Assembly: GCA_023053685.1 (NCBI GenBank)
Contig: JALIGW010000016.1
Location: forward strand, 14,670,973 to 14,734,972
Source of the DNA: Diadophis punctatus similis
Lineage: Eukaryota; Chordata; Lepidosauria; Squamata; Dipsadidae
DNA: 64,000 nucleotides
Direction of reading: 5' to 3'
Made by a program: the position numbers and the translations under genes. Numbering within the stretch: the first letter of the stretch is position 1; every line of letters starts with the position of its first letter. Of this stretch, positions 10,139-22,598 are shown piece by piece. A model generated the notes under the pieces. It had not been told where the DNA came from, searched no databases, and was given only the letters and a program-made list of their open reading frames with translations.

Positions 10139-10831
10139 GGAATCCTCAAGTTACTATCATTCATTTAGTGACATTTGGAAGTTACAACAGCACTGAAAAA
10201 AGTGACTTATGACTGTTGCGGCATTCCCCCTGGTCAAAATTCGGATGATTGGCAACTGGTTTATATTTATGACGGTTGCAGTGTCCCGGGGTCACTGCGA
10301 TCCCCTTTTGCGACCTTCTGACAATTAAAATCAATGGGGATGCCAGATTGACTTAACAACCGTGTTCCTGTCTTAATAACTGCGGTGATTCACTGTGGCA
10401 AGAAAGGTCATAAAGTGGGGCAAAACTCACTTAATAATTGTCTCGCTTAGTGTCACTGTGAATATTGTCAGTTGTATGTCTATGCAGGGTGATACACCCC
10501 TATCTAATATTATGGTATATTCCAACACAAGCAGTACATGTGATATGATGTGTACGCATGTCTACATTCCTAATCCACCATTAATCTTCTTCTGCCTTAG
10601 CTCTTGACCTGAACGGTCGTGTTTCTTAGCAAAGATGTAATTATTCAGGATTTATTGTTTTTGTACTGAAATGAATATTTTCTATTAGACATTTAATCTC
10701 GGTTTTATTTCTAAATGTCTGAATTCCAAATAAAGATACAAAACGTCGCCTCTATGAGATTTTATTCTTATCCTAACACTTAGCAACAGAAACGTGGGGC
10801 CAAGTTGTGGTCTTAAGTCGAGGACTACCTG
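10139..10831. repeat. R1 repeat split by a solo LTR
   Basis: Left part 10139-10450 and right part 10784-10831 join into one R1 element ending aagtcgaggactacctg. The LTR insertion at 10451-10778 explains the break. Confidence 0.75.
10451..10778 (+). mobile_element. Solo LTR with 5-bp TSD
   Basis: Starts TGTCACTGTGAATATTG and ends TCTTATCCTAACA, i.e. the TG...CA ends of an LTR, with 5-bp duplication cttag at 10446-10450 and 10779-10783. An AATAAA lies near the 3' third (about 10731). Two relatives are at 47939-48277 and 55991-56309. No internal retroviral coding region is present. Confidence 0.82.
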
Positions 10832-11339
10832 TATGAGATGGCGAGATCGGCAGACACAGTGCTAATTTGAGGAGATACAAGGCATCTTGGCAAAGCAGTG
10901 GGGTGGAAAAACATCCCAATCCCATTCCTACCTGTTTGAGGGCACAACTTGAAGATGAAGACTTTGCTAGAAGTTGCAGCTGCGGAGTGAACACAAAGAA
11001 GTTTCCAAGCAACAAAACAAAAGAAAGAATGGGCATATGTCCAGCTGGTTGATTGATACTGGAAACTGACGATCAGATTAACAAACCAAGTCTTCACCAG
11101 CTTAGGTCCTACTGGGTGAGTGAGATGTCAAATTTCACAATTTTTGAATTGTTGGACTGGGAATAATGGGACATGAATTCCAATACAACTCATGAGCACT
11201 AGCCTGGGGAGACCGGAACTCAATTGTTCCTTCTGGTTTGTACTAGATTTGATTGCTTATTAGTTACCTATTGTTAAGGAGTTATTGTGTTCTTGAACAC
11301 ATACGCAGCAAAATAGTAATTGTGGTTTTGTTGTTGCAG

Positions 11340-12583
11340 TTTGATATGAATGCTATTCAGTCAATAAACAGAATACGTTTAGTATTTACAAAATAGTTTA
11401 CTTCTAGTAGTAGCAAACTTCAATAGGAAGTCCAAGTCATACACAGTTAGTTCAGTCAATGCGAAGTTACTTCTTCTTGCCTATCTTTGTTTAACTAACA
11501 AAGATTACAGGTAACATTCAAATCTACACTATCACAGATAGATAGTCTTTACACAGCAACTCTTCAAGTAATTCTACACAGACACTAAGCTAAAATTGGA
11601 TCACCATCTTTCTGCTGTGGCTAGGGGGGCCTTTGCACAGGTTCGCCTGGTGCACCAGTTGCGGCCATACTTGGAGAAGGAGGCTCTACTCACGGTCACT
11701 CATGCCCTTGTCACCTCGCGTTTGGACTACTGCAATGCGCTCTACATGGGGCTACCCTTGAAGAGTATCCGGAGACTTCAGCTGGTACAAAATGCGGCTG
11801 CGCGTGCTGTGGTGGGTGTGCCAAGGTACACCCACGTGACACCAATACTCCGCCAGCTGCATTGGTTGCCCATCGGTCTCCGGGTCCAATTCAAGGTGTT
11901 GATCACCATCTTTAAAGCCCTTCATGGCTTAGGACCAGGATATCTTCGGGACCGCATTCTGCCTCATACTTCCCTCCGACCGGTTAGGGCCCACAGAGTT
12001 GGCCTCCTCCAGGTCCCGTCGGCCAAACAATGCCGGCTGGCGGGCCCTAGGGGGAGAGCCTTCTCTGTGGCTGGCCCCGTGCTCTGGAACCAACTTCCCC
12101 CAGAGACCCGAACCATCCCCACTCTGCTGGCCTTCCGAAAAGCCGTTAAAACATGGCTTTTCCTGCAGGTGGGGGGGATAGCTTAATCCACCTGAGATCA
12201 CCCCCCAAGTATGTATGATATCGAATGAATGTTGCTGTTTTAATATTGTTTTTAATAATTTGTATTTGTTTTTTTTTTAATCACTTGCATTTTGATTATT
12301 CTTGTATTTTTTTTCCTGTTGTACGCCGCCCTGAGTCCTTCGGGAGTTGGGCGGCATATAAGAATAACAAAATAAATAAATAAATAAATAAGTCAATTAC
12401 TCAACAGTGAAGTAGCAGAGAGATTCAGCATGCTCTCTGTTACAATCACAATCACATACAGACCATGCTCTCTTGCTGTCTTATATAGTAATCAGCCTAC
12501 AATGTTCTTAAAGCAATATACACATAACATTTGTGGCTTGTTCATATATTAGCATACCCAATTGTTTGAACAGAGTTCTAACA
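11340..12583 (-). repeat. LTR-like interspersed repeat split by an L2-like LINE
   Basis: The outer parts 11340-11589 and 12396-12583 resemble 50985-51405 (gtcaataaacaga at one end, caatggtttaaacat-like words at the other). On the minus strand it begins TGTTAGAACTCTG. Clade unassigned; the LTR nature is an inference from the TG start and size. Confidence 0.5.
11590..12395 (+). mobile_element. L2/CR1-group LINE, 3' end (reverse transcriptase C-terminus)
   Basis: An open stretch reads [67 protein letters not shown] and WNQLPPETRT, the conserved C-terminal block of L2/CR1-group reverse transcriptases. The 3' end cgccctgagtccttcgggag is followed by an (aaat)n tail. 5'-truncated, the usual outcome of target-primed insertion. 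Confidence 0.85.
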
Positions 12584-12603
12584 CCTATGACTATCACTAA
12601 GTG

Positions 12604-12762
12604 TTGTATCTTATGATTCTTGATGAATGTATTTTTTCCTTTTTCCTTTTTTTCCCTTTTATGTACACTGAGAGCATATGCACCAAAGACAAATTCCTTG
12701 TATGTCCAATCACACTTGGCCAATAAAGAATTCTATTCTGTTCTAGTAGGAATCTAGAGAAG
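12604..12762 (+). mobile_element. LINE 3' fragment (unassigned clade)
   Basis: Contains catatgcaccaaagacaaat and cacttggccaataaagaatt, the 3' end of a LINE family also seen at 44062, 46195, 49206 and 54944. It ends in an attctattct-type tail. Confidence 0.65.
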
Positions 12763-13468
12763 ATCTCCAGAGCTAATCAGCAGAGGATGAGGTGTGGGTG
12801 CCAACCAATAACAATGAAATTATGGAGATGTACAGAGGTGATTCAGAGAATGCCAACAATCTAGACATGTGATCATAGGAGTTCAAAACCACTTAAAGGT
12901 TGCCTCTTCTGTCAGTAGGGCATTCAAAGATGAAGTTAACATTCAACGAGACCCATCCTTCCATTTATTTGCTTGCTTTCTTAGATAGATATCCATTTTA
13001 TACCCAGAGTTCCAGAATGGCATCAATAGTAGCCCTATCTCAGATATCTGGGACATAGACTGAGCTGAGATATAAGATATACTCCTGCTTGAGTGGGGGG
13101 TTGGACTAGATGACCTACAACTAGATGACCTTCCAACTCTAACAATAATCTAATCTAATAATCTAATAAGGCGTAGTTTAAGGTTACTCAAATAGTTTAG
13201 TTAGGACATGGGGAGAAGGTTAGCAAGGCCACGTTCGAGACCTAAGAGCTACAGTGGGACGGGGTGAGTTCCTGTCATTTGCTCCAACTCCTGGGGACAT
13301 GAAACGAGCCCCAACTGGGTGTCCCAATGGTGATGTCATTGGCTAATCCTTTCAACCCAGAACCGCCTTGGTGCTTCTAACAAGAGTACAAAATTCAAAT
13401 AGTTTCCATGGACTATGCAGATTTCACACTGTGTCTCTCCAAATTTAGCCTTAGTCAACACTCTAAAC
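12763..13468. other. Intergenic, nothing firm
   Basis: Includes a worn CR1 3' scrap around 13090-13170 (gttggactagatgacct). Otherwise no recognisable gene or element. Confidence 0.4.
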
Positions 13469-13974
13469 CAGTGATGGTGAACCTTTTTTGGTTCTCGTGC
13501 CAAAGGGAGGGTGTGTGGGGGGCATGCATGCGTGCTCACACCCATAATTCCATGCGCCCCTCCCCACGCATGCACGCATGACACCCCCCCACCGCTCCCG
13601 GCACGCAATGGCATGCCCCTTTTTCACTCTCCACAGGCTTCAGAACCTTTCTAGGAGCCTGGGGAGGGCAAAAACGGCCTTCCGAACCGCCCCCACGGAG
13701 GCCAAAAATGGCCCGTTTCAAATTGGGAAACCCGGCCAACTTGAGGGGGTGGGGAAGGCCGTTTTCGCCCTCCCCAGGCTCCTAGAAAGGCTCTGGAGCT
13801 TGGGGAGAGCAAAAAATGGGCCTTCCCCACCCCCTCTGGAGGCTGAAAACAGGCTGTTTCCGACTCCCAGTGGGCCCAGAAGGCCTGAACGCGTGCCGGA
13901 CCTGAGCTCGCGTGCCCACCGATATGGCTCCACGTGCCACTTGTGGCATGTGTGCCATAGATTCGCCATCACGG
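13469..13974. mobile_element. Non-autonomous hAT element (family A), reversed
   Basis: Begins cagtgatggtgaacct and ends ttcgccatcacgg, flanked by ctctaaac/ttctaaac. The body carries the family's gcacgcg and ctccccaggctcc palindromic blocks. Confidence 0.83.
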
Positions 13975-13984
13975 TTCTAAACCA

Positions 13985-14117
13985 TTGTTTCTCAAGCTTA
14001 GCAACTTTAAGAGATCTGGACTTCCAACTCCCAGGATTCTCCAGCCAGCATGCTGTCTGGGGAAACCTGGGAGCTGAATCCAGATCTCTTAAAATTGCTA
14101 AAGTTGAGAAGCACCAC
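13985..14117. mobile_element. Foldback MITE (family D)
   Basis: Arms tttctcaagcttagcaactt and the complement, with centre at ccagccagcatgctgtctgg. Confidence 0.7.
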
Positions 14118-14647
14118 CCTAAACAATATACCACATTGGTCTTCTTTATTATATGTATTTAGAGAGAAGTTGCACAACCATCTGATGAATATGCTGCAGT
14201 AGTGAACCCCTGCATTGCATGGGTTTTTTTTGTTTTACATTAGATGTCCTCAAGAGTTCCTTCCAACTGTTTCAGAAAAGTATTTCACCAAAAATCTGGC
14301 TGGCTAAAGTATAACTGATCATGTGGTGCACTACCAACCGTGTGCTTAATTTATGATTTGCAGTATTGTGCTATCAAGGCAACTTCATTATTCATAAACT
14401 GGCTACACACTCATCATACATTATAGGTGGGAGCTGTTCCTCCTGAGTAGCTGCTTACACAGTGCCATTGATAATTTGAACATTACTATATGGCATCCAA
14501 GCTCAATATAGAGCAATCTAAGTAGCTACTATCCTAGCCAATACTTATTTATTAGATGGAAAAATATAGAAAAAATAAGCTGTTGCCCCATCGGGCTGGA
14601 AGAAGACTGGGTGAGAGAGGATTTAGCAAATCCTCATCAAGTTTTAG
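14118..14647. other. Intergenic, nothing recognised
   Basis: AT-rich unique-looking DNA without convincing coding or repeat signal. Confidence 0.4.
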
Positions 14648-15245
14648 AATAGAATAACATAGTTGGAAGGGACCTTGGAGGTCCTAGTCCAACCCCCTGC
14701 TTAGGCAGGAAACCCTACACCACTTCAGATAAATGGTTATGCAATCTTTTCTTAAAAACTTTCAGTGTTGGAGCATTCACAACTTCTGGAGGCAAGTTGT
14801 TCCACTGATTAATTGTTCTCACTGTCAGGAAATTTCTCTTTAGTTATGTTGCTTCTCTCCTTGATTAGTTTCCAACCATTGCTTCTTGTTCTACCCTCAG
14901 GTGCTTTGGAGAATAGTTTGAGTCCCTCTTCTTTGTGGCAACCCCATAGATATTGGAACACTGCTATCATGTCACTCCTAGTCTTTCTTTTCATTAAACT
15001 AGACATACCCAGTTCCTGCAACCGTTCTTCATATGTTTTAGCCTCCAGTCCCCTAATCATCTTTGTTGCTCTTCTATGCACTCTTTCTAGAGTCTCTCAA
15101 CATCCTTTTTGCATCGTGGCGACCAAAACTGGATGCAGTATTCCAAGTGTGGCCCTACCAAGGCATTATAACCGTGGTATTAACACTTCACGTGATCTTG
15201 ATTCTATCCCTCTGTTGATGCAGCCTAGAAATAACAGTATTAAAG
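14648..15245 (-). mobile_element. CR1 LINE, 3' end
   Basis: The minus strand encodes YEERLQELGMSSLMKRKTRS, GCHKEEGLKLFSKAPEGR and [12 protein letters not shown], the classical CR1 reverse-transcriptase C-terminus, upstream of the CR1 3' end (gttggaagggaccttggagg on the plus strand). Stop-interrupted relic. Confidence 0.85.
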
Positions 15246-15276
15246 GATGAGGTCCTGAGCACTAAAGACTAGCTAA

Positions 15277-15345
15277 CATCATCAGTGCTAGTAAGGATTG
15301 GGGTTTGCTCCCAGTCCTCACTAGCACTGATGACATTACCTAGTT
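15277..15345. repeat. Short hairpin next to VSTM5 promoter region
   Basis: catcatcagtgctagtaagg pairs with cctcactagcactgatgac across a short loop. It lies about 470 bp upstream of the VSTM5 start codon, at the edge of the CpG-rich block. Role unknown. Confidence 0.5.
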
Positions 15346-15389
15346 TGGGTAATGAAACGTCTGCAAGGAAACAAGCAAGTTCAGAGAGC

Positions 15390-16150
15390 TCCAAGGACCC
15401 CTCAGACTCCAAGGCGCTCTGCCCGGCTGGGTGAATCCGTCTTGTCACCAGGCCGCCCAACAACAGGCCGGGCGGCTCCTGGCAGGGCAGGGCGAGCGCC
15501 GAGCGTGGCTGGTCGCTGGCCCTGGGCCAGCCGCAGCGCAAAAAGCAAGAGCCGCCGGGCTGGCAGGACGGGAGCCGAAGGCGGAGGCCGGCCTTCATCT
15601 CCCGCCTCTCCCTCTGCAAAGGGAAGAGCCGGGGCCAGGAACGCCCGTTTGCATGGGGCCTCAGAGCGCCGCAGACGGGCTTGTGCCGTCTCCATGCCGA
15701 CGACGCGGGAGCAGATCTTGGGAGAACCCCGTATCCCCCCCGACCTCGTCTTCTGCCAGGTCGGCCCAGAGGATCGTCTGAATGAACCCGAGCGGGGTTT
15801 CCCCGCTTTCTGATGAGGCCTCTCGACCGCCCGCAGCGCTGCCGACCGGGGATCCGACTGGCTTTGGTGACTTTGTGCCTGGCCGCCCAGTGGGCTCTGC
15901 CAAGTGAGTGCCTGGCGCGCCTCTCCTTTCAAGTCCGGGATTGGGACCCTTTTTTGTGAGGAGGGGGAACTCCTTCGTAGCCTATTTTCCCCCCGCCGCC
16001 TCGCCTCGCCTTTTTCCTCAGGATGCTGAACAGGTGCCGTTTCCCCGGCGCAGGGCAGGCAGTGAGGGGAAAGTGGGGCGCCTGTTGCATTTCTGCCCGA
16101 CGTGTCCTCAAAACCCGGGTCGGAGCAAAGCCATTGGCAACCATATGGGG
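15390..16150 (+). promoter_or_regulatory. CpG-rich promoter region of VSTM5
   Basis: A sharp rise in GC and CpG content begins near 15390, runs through the VSTM5 first exon and falls off by about 16150, in contrast with the AT-rich surroundings. No TATA box is evident. Interpretation as a CpG-island promoter is inferred from position and composition. Confidence 0.6.
15813..15903 (+). CDS. VSTM5: VSTM5 exon 1: start codon and signal peptide
   Basis: ATG at 15813 opens MRPLDRPQRCRPGIRLALVT, a basic n-region followed by the hydrophobic stretch LALVTLCLAAQWALP. MRPL matches the start of known VSTM5. The exon ends with one base before the consensus donor a|gtgagtg. The in-frame Arg-rich n-region and GC-rich setting support this start. 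Confidence 0.93.
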
Positions 16151-19100
16151 TTTTTTTGGGGGGGGGGGCGAAGGAGTTAGCGGTCGTTTTGCTTCTCTCC
16201 CCCCACATTCCCGGATCCTTCTTCCCTCTCAGCTACTCAGTTATTCGCATATAGAATAGAATAGAATAGAATAGAATAGAATAGAATAACAGAGTTGGAA
16301 GGGACCTTGGAGGTCTTCTAGTCCAACCTCCTGCTTAGTCAGGAAACCCTACACCACTTCAGACAAATGGTTATCCAACATCTTCTTAAAAACATCCAGT
16401 GTTGTAGCATTCACAACTTCTGGAGGCAAGTTGTTCCACGGATTAATTGTTCTAAGTGTCCGGAAATTTCTTCTTAGTTCTAAGTTGCTTCTGTCCTTGA
16501 TTAGTTTCCACCCATTGCTTCTTGTCCTGCCCTCAGGTGCTTTGGAGAATAGCTTGACTCCCTCTTCTTTGTGGCAGCCCCTGAGATATTGGAACACTGC
16601 TATCATGTCACCTCTAGTCCTCCTTTTCATTAAACTACTAGACATACCCAGTTCCTGCAACCGTTCTTCATAAAGCAACAAAGATGATTAGGGGACTGGA
16701 GGATAAAACATATGAAGAACGGTTGCATGAACTGGATATGTCTAGTTTAATGAAAAGAAGGACTAGGGGAGACATGATAGCAGTGTTCCAATATCTCAGG
16801 GGCTGCCACAAAGAAGAGGGAGACAAGCTATTCTCCAAAGCAACTGAAGGCAGGACAAGAAGCAATGGATGGAAACTAATCAAGGAGAGAAGCAACCTAG
16901 AACTAAGGAGAAACTTCCTGATAGAACAATTACCGGTAATCAGTGGAACAACTTGCCTCCAGAAGTTGCAAATGCTCCAACACTGGAAGTTTTAAAGAAG
17001 AGATTGAATAACCATTTGTCTGAAATGGTATAGAGATTCCTGCCTAAGCAGGGGGTCGGAATTAGAAGACCTCCGAGGTCCCTTCCAATTTTGTTATTCT
17101 GTTAAAGCTGCAAAAAAGTTCTACTCCCTTTTTCGGTTCCCAGTCGTGTTACTGGATTACCCTGCTTTGCACCATGTAAACACTGGTGTTTATGCACAAG
17201 GGGGTGGCAACAGCAGAGGCAGGGAATGGGAGTTTTGCCAAAATAGGAAACATCTTAGAAAAGGAGAGAGTGATGTGGAGAGGCGAGATGAAGGTGAAGC
17301 AAAAACAATGAAAAAGCATGGGTTTTGCAAATACCGGGAAAGGATGTGACTGAATAACAGAACAACAATTGGAAGGGATCTTGGAGGTCTTCTAGTCCAA
17401 CCCCCTGCTCAAGCAGGAGACCATATACCATTTCAGACAAATGGTTGTCAAGTATCTTCTGGTGACTATCAAAATGTGCTTGTTCACCAGTTGTCATTTT
17501 ATTGTTTGTAGTTTGCCATTTTATTGCTGGCTTCATATGCTGATCGAGTTCTTTTATCGTCAGTTACCGTATTTTTCGGAGTATAAGACGCACCGGAGTA
17601 TAAGACGCACCTTAGTTTTGGGGGAGGAAAACAAGGAAAAAAGGCCTCTGCCTCCCAGCAATTTGCCAAACAGCAAACAGCACAGATGATATACACTGTT
17701 TGCTTTGTATTTCTGTGCATGTGTGCTTGACCCATAGAAATAGCAAAGAATTGGAGAAATGTACATTATGGCAATATATTAATCCCAGAAAGTTTTCTTA
17801 AATGTAATCACACTAACTCCTCCCAATTATTTAAATAGATCTACTCCAAACATGAATAAATCAGGGTTTCTCAGCTGCCTTCTTTTAATATTAATACTTA
17901 ATACTAATACTTAATACTAAAACAGGACATTTCAGATTATACTTTTACAGATCTTTAAAATTGATGTGGCTTTATGGAAGTATTCTCTGCTATTTAAAAG
18001 AAGATACAATAGCACTGGGCCTCTTCAGAGCAAGCATTTATTTTAAAAAGCTGCTTCATTTTGTTAAGTTGTCTAGAACAATAATAAAGCAGTCTTTAAA
18101 AAAATAAGTCTAATAATTTGAACAGTCTACAAACATTTAACAAAATAACATTAACAGAATCTGCCTCTACCTAGGATAGAACTCACAGCCTCTTGATTGT
18201 GAGGCAAGAGCTGTAGCTCTGAGCCATAGAAACTATAGCTTGTTTCCTTTCCATTTTAGCATCCTAATATTGCCAGCAGTTTATCTCCCAGCAATTTGTC
18301 TCATCACAGCCACCATAGTTACTTTCATTTTACCACGTGGTTTGCAAGCCTCAGCTGTAGGTAGGAAAGCAGATAATCTCTTCTTGTGCTCTTCTTGTGC
18401 TTTGCCCTGTTTGCTGTAAAAAGGTAAATTGCTGGCAGGCAGAGGCCAAAGGATGGGGGTGGCTGGGTGGGGCTGCATTCGGTGTATAAGACGCACCCAG
18501 GTTTTCACCCTCTTTTTGAGGGTAAAAAGGTGCGTCTTATACTCTGAAAAATACGGTAATTATCCTTGACCCAAAGGTGCTTTTTCAGGAGGCAACTGGA
18601 CTTTCTTATTTTTTCTTTGAAGACGTTTCGCTTCTCCACCAAAAAGCTTCTTCAGCTCTGACTGGATGGTGGGGAATGGAAGGATTTATTTAAAAAAAAA
18701 AGTCCAATTGCCTCCTGGAAAAGCACCTTTGGGACAACCATGACCTGGATGACTGAGAATCTCTACAGACTTTTAGATAATTCTTGACTTACAATCACAA
18801 TTGGAAACAGAATTTCCATTGCTAACTTAAGGCAGTGTTAAGTGAGTTGCACCTGATTTTATGACATTTTTTTTGCCGCAGTTGTTAAATGAATCACTGC
18901 AGTTGTTAAGTGAATTATACAGTTGATAAGTGAATCCAGCTTCTTCCACTGACTTTGCTTGTCCGAAGCGGTCTGGGAAGGTTGCAAATGGTGATCACAT
19001 GACCCCGGGATGTTGCAACTATCATAAATACATGCCGGTTGCCAAGCACCCAGATTTTGATCACGTGATATAGGGGTGCAGGAACAGTTGTAAGGGGGGA

Positions 19101-22100
19101 AAACTGTTTGTAATTCATTTTTCTTAGTACCATTGTAACTTCAAACTGTTGCTAAACTAATGGATATAAGTCGAGGACTGTAGATAAAATTGTTTCTTGT
19201 GAAAGTTAGTTCCAGAAGTTGTTGCTATATAATAAACTTTACTTTGCTGTCCTGTTATACCACTGAATATTTGGGGTGACTCTTTCTGTCCTGAGGGAGT
19301 GAAATAGTTTAGTGTCTCCTATCACTCTTCACCATTTGTTGTTATTTGTAAACTTTGTTGTTGTTTGTTGCGAAGTCGCGTCCGACCCATCGCGACCCCA
19401 TGGACAACGTTCCTCCACGCCTTCTTGTCCTCTACCATCCCCCGGAGTCCATTTAAGCTCACGCCGACTGCTTCAGTGACTCCATCCAGCCACCTCATTC
19501 TCTGCCGTCCCCTTCTTCTTTTGCCCTCAATCGTTCCCAGCATTAGGCTCTTCCTTCTCATTAGGTGGCCAAAGTATTTGAGTTTCGTCTTTAGGATCTG
19601 GCCTTCTAAAGAGCAGTCAGGGTTGATCTCCTCTAGGACTGACCGGTTCGATCGCCTTGCAGTCCAAGGGACTCGCAGGAGTTTTCTCCACCACCATAGT
19701 TCAATTCTTTGACCCTCAGCCTTCCTTATGGTCCAACTTTCACAGCCATACATTGTAACTGGGAAAACCATAGCCTTGACTATACGCACATGTGTTGGCA
19801 GGGTGATGTCTCTGCTTTTTAGTATGCTGTCTAGATTTGCCATAGCTTTCCTCCCCAGGAGCAAGCGTCTTTTAATTTCTTGGCTTTAGACCCCATCTGC
19901 GGTGATCTTGGAGCCCAGGAAAATAAAATCTGTCACTACCTCCATTTCTTCTGTCAACTTACAAAACTTCAAATGGCTGCACAAGTCATTTTTTCTTTTT
20001 AACTAAAAAATACCAAATATATATTTTTTCATTAACTTCAGATCCCTGGATCATTCATTCTGCTCCTGCTTTCTATGTTTCCCCTCCTGAAATACCAATC
20101 CTAAACTAGAGGAGATTTTATTCAAAGTTGTTCTTTAAATGTTTAGGTACCGGCAGTTCAATTTAATTAGTGTTTGTGTGTGTTACTATTAATATGAAGG
20201 CCAGTTTAATGTATTTGTTTTTTATTACAAATATTTGTTCACTTTGTCCTAGACCAGTGATGAACCTTTTCGGCCCCGAGTGCCCAACTGGAGTATTTTT
20301 GCCTTCTAATTACCCCATCTAGCATGGCTGGAGGAGGAATTCTGGAGTTGAACTCCACAAGTCTTAAAGTTGCCAAGGTTGGAGACCCCTGCCATGGACA
20401 ATATTCCTGCAGGCCTTCCAAGGGGACTTTAGGCCGTCACTAGTTTTCAATGTGCAAGCAACTCTTAATGGCTGTGGCAATGAGTGGGTGAGAATGCAAA
20501 CTTCTGTCATTACATTCCTGCTCTCCTTTCTTCTTCTCCTCCTTCTCCTCCCTTTTTCTTCTGTGGTGAGACATATCACGCTTAGTTGGACTGGGCAATG
20601 TGCCGCACTGGATAGGGCATATGTTTTATTTTTACTTGAATTTGGCATGGAAAGGAATACAAGTCAGGGGCTCGTTTTCATTTGTTTGCTGGAGTGCAGT
20701 AATCCAGAAAAATATTGGAATGCAAGATGTCCCATCTTGGAAGATTAGACTTCTGGCAGACAATGGCCATTTGATACGCTGGACTTACTTAACATGTGAT
20801 TTGCTTAATGACCATCATAAAAGTGGTTGTAGAGCCGAGGTGGCGCAGCGGTTAGAGAGCAGTACTGCAGGCTACTGATCATTTGAGTTCAGCTGTTCAA
20901 ATCTCACCGGCTCAGGATTGACTCAGCCTTCCATCCTTCCGAGGTAGGTAAAATGAGGACCCAGATTGTTGGGGGCAATGTAAATATATACATTGCTTAA
21001 TGGTGTAAACTGCTTAGAGAGTGCTTGCACTATGAGGCGGTATATAAATATCACTAATAAATAATAAATACGGTAAATAAATAAAATTGAGTCTGGTCAT
21101 ATGTTGACCTGCTTAATGACTGCAATGACTTAAAACCAAATTTCTGGGCTCAGTTGCAGTTGTAAGTTGAGGACTACCTGTATCTCTTAATTGTTTTTTG
21201 GTTGTCTATTTTTAGGGAAGCTGGGGCTAGCCAAGGGATAAGCCAAACATATTTAAGTGGCTATTTTTACGACAATAAATTTACTTTGTGCCTGGGTAGA
21301 AAACAGCAGATACAAATAATATGCTAAAATGTAAATCTGTAATTTTAACACAATAGCAATAAATAGCAAAAGGGGGACAATAGCTAACAAAAATGTTTCA
21401 AAAAGCAGTACAGGTAATCCTTGTTTAGCAACTGCCTCATTCAGCGACTATTTGCAATTACAACAATCATGAACTTTATAATATAATCCTCACATTTATG
21501 GTCTTTGTGAGTCTGTTAAGCAAAGGAAAGCTGAAGTATGCTTTGGGACAAGATTAACACTTAGATTAATTTAATTATTGATTTTCCTGGCTTTGCTCTT
21601 GAATTTTCCTTTGTAAAGCAAAATTATAAACCTACATATTTTTAAAAATTCTAATGACCTGCAAATCCGTCCTTTTTAGTTTTGTCCTTTCCTTTTTCCA
21701 AGAAAACGTGGTCACTGTACCCATGCATGAATAAATAATAAGGCAGCATTGAAAATTAATATCCATTGTGCTAATAATATAAGAACTATCTGGTGTTCTT
21801 GCCTTCTGTTTCCTGATCTCAAGTCCAAATGCTTTTACATTATTTTAAGAGCAGAGGGATAACGCTGGACTAATTTTTCCAGCGAATGATCAGTTGGCTG
21901 GGAAAAACATGCAGAGCAATTGTTTCATGGAGGAAAGAGTTGCAAAGAAAGTAAAGGTAAAGGTTCCCCTCACACATACGTGCTAGTCGTTCCCGACTCT
22001 AGGGGGCGGTGCTCTTCTTCGTTTCTAAGCCGAAGAGCTAGCACTGTCCGAAGATGTCTCCGTGGTCATGTGGTCGGCATGACTAAACACCAAAGGCGCA

Positions 22101-22543
22101 CGGAACACTGTTACCTTCCCACCAAAGGTGGTCCCTATTTTTCTACTAGCATTTTTTACGTGCTTTTGAACTGCTAGGTTGGCAGAAGCTGGGGCAAGTA
22201 ACGGGAGCTCACTCCGTTACCCGGCGCTAGGGATTCGAATCGCCGAACTGCCGACCTTTCTGATCGACAAGCTCAGTGTCTTAGCCACTGAGCTACCGTG
22301 TCCCCCGCAAAGAAAGTACCGGAGGTCAATTCTGACCACTCTTCCCTTTTCCCAAAGGACAAGTATCAGACCTGCCAGCACTTAAAACCTCTAAATAGAA
22401 ACAAAACCAAGCAGGCGCAAAAACTAACTTTGAGAAGGCATTTGCTCAGCTCTTAGGAAGAATGGCAAACGACATCCAAGGATGTTGCTAAGTAAACTTC
22501 ATGAACTTCTTAAAAAGTCCAAGATTGACTTGAATGTAGGTGT

Positions 22544-22598
<55 letters not shown>

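Noticed and set aside
15352..16208. Open frames of 110-268 codons on both strands in the GC-rich block before VSTM5
   Set aside because: CpG-rich promoter DNA rarely contains stops; the products are low-complexity Arg/Pro/Ala and overlap the VSTM5 first exon.
18170..18245. Possible tRNA-like segment (ctcacagcctcttgattgtg)
   Set aside because: Resembles a reversed SINE head but too short to bound or classify.
22547..22597. CRISPR-like repeat arrays
   Set aside because: Only simple microsatellites are present; no spaced repeats and the DNA is vertebrate.
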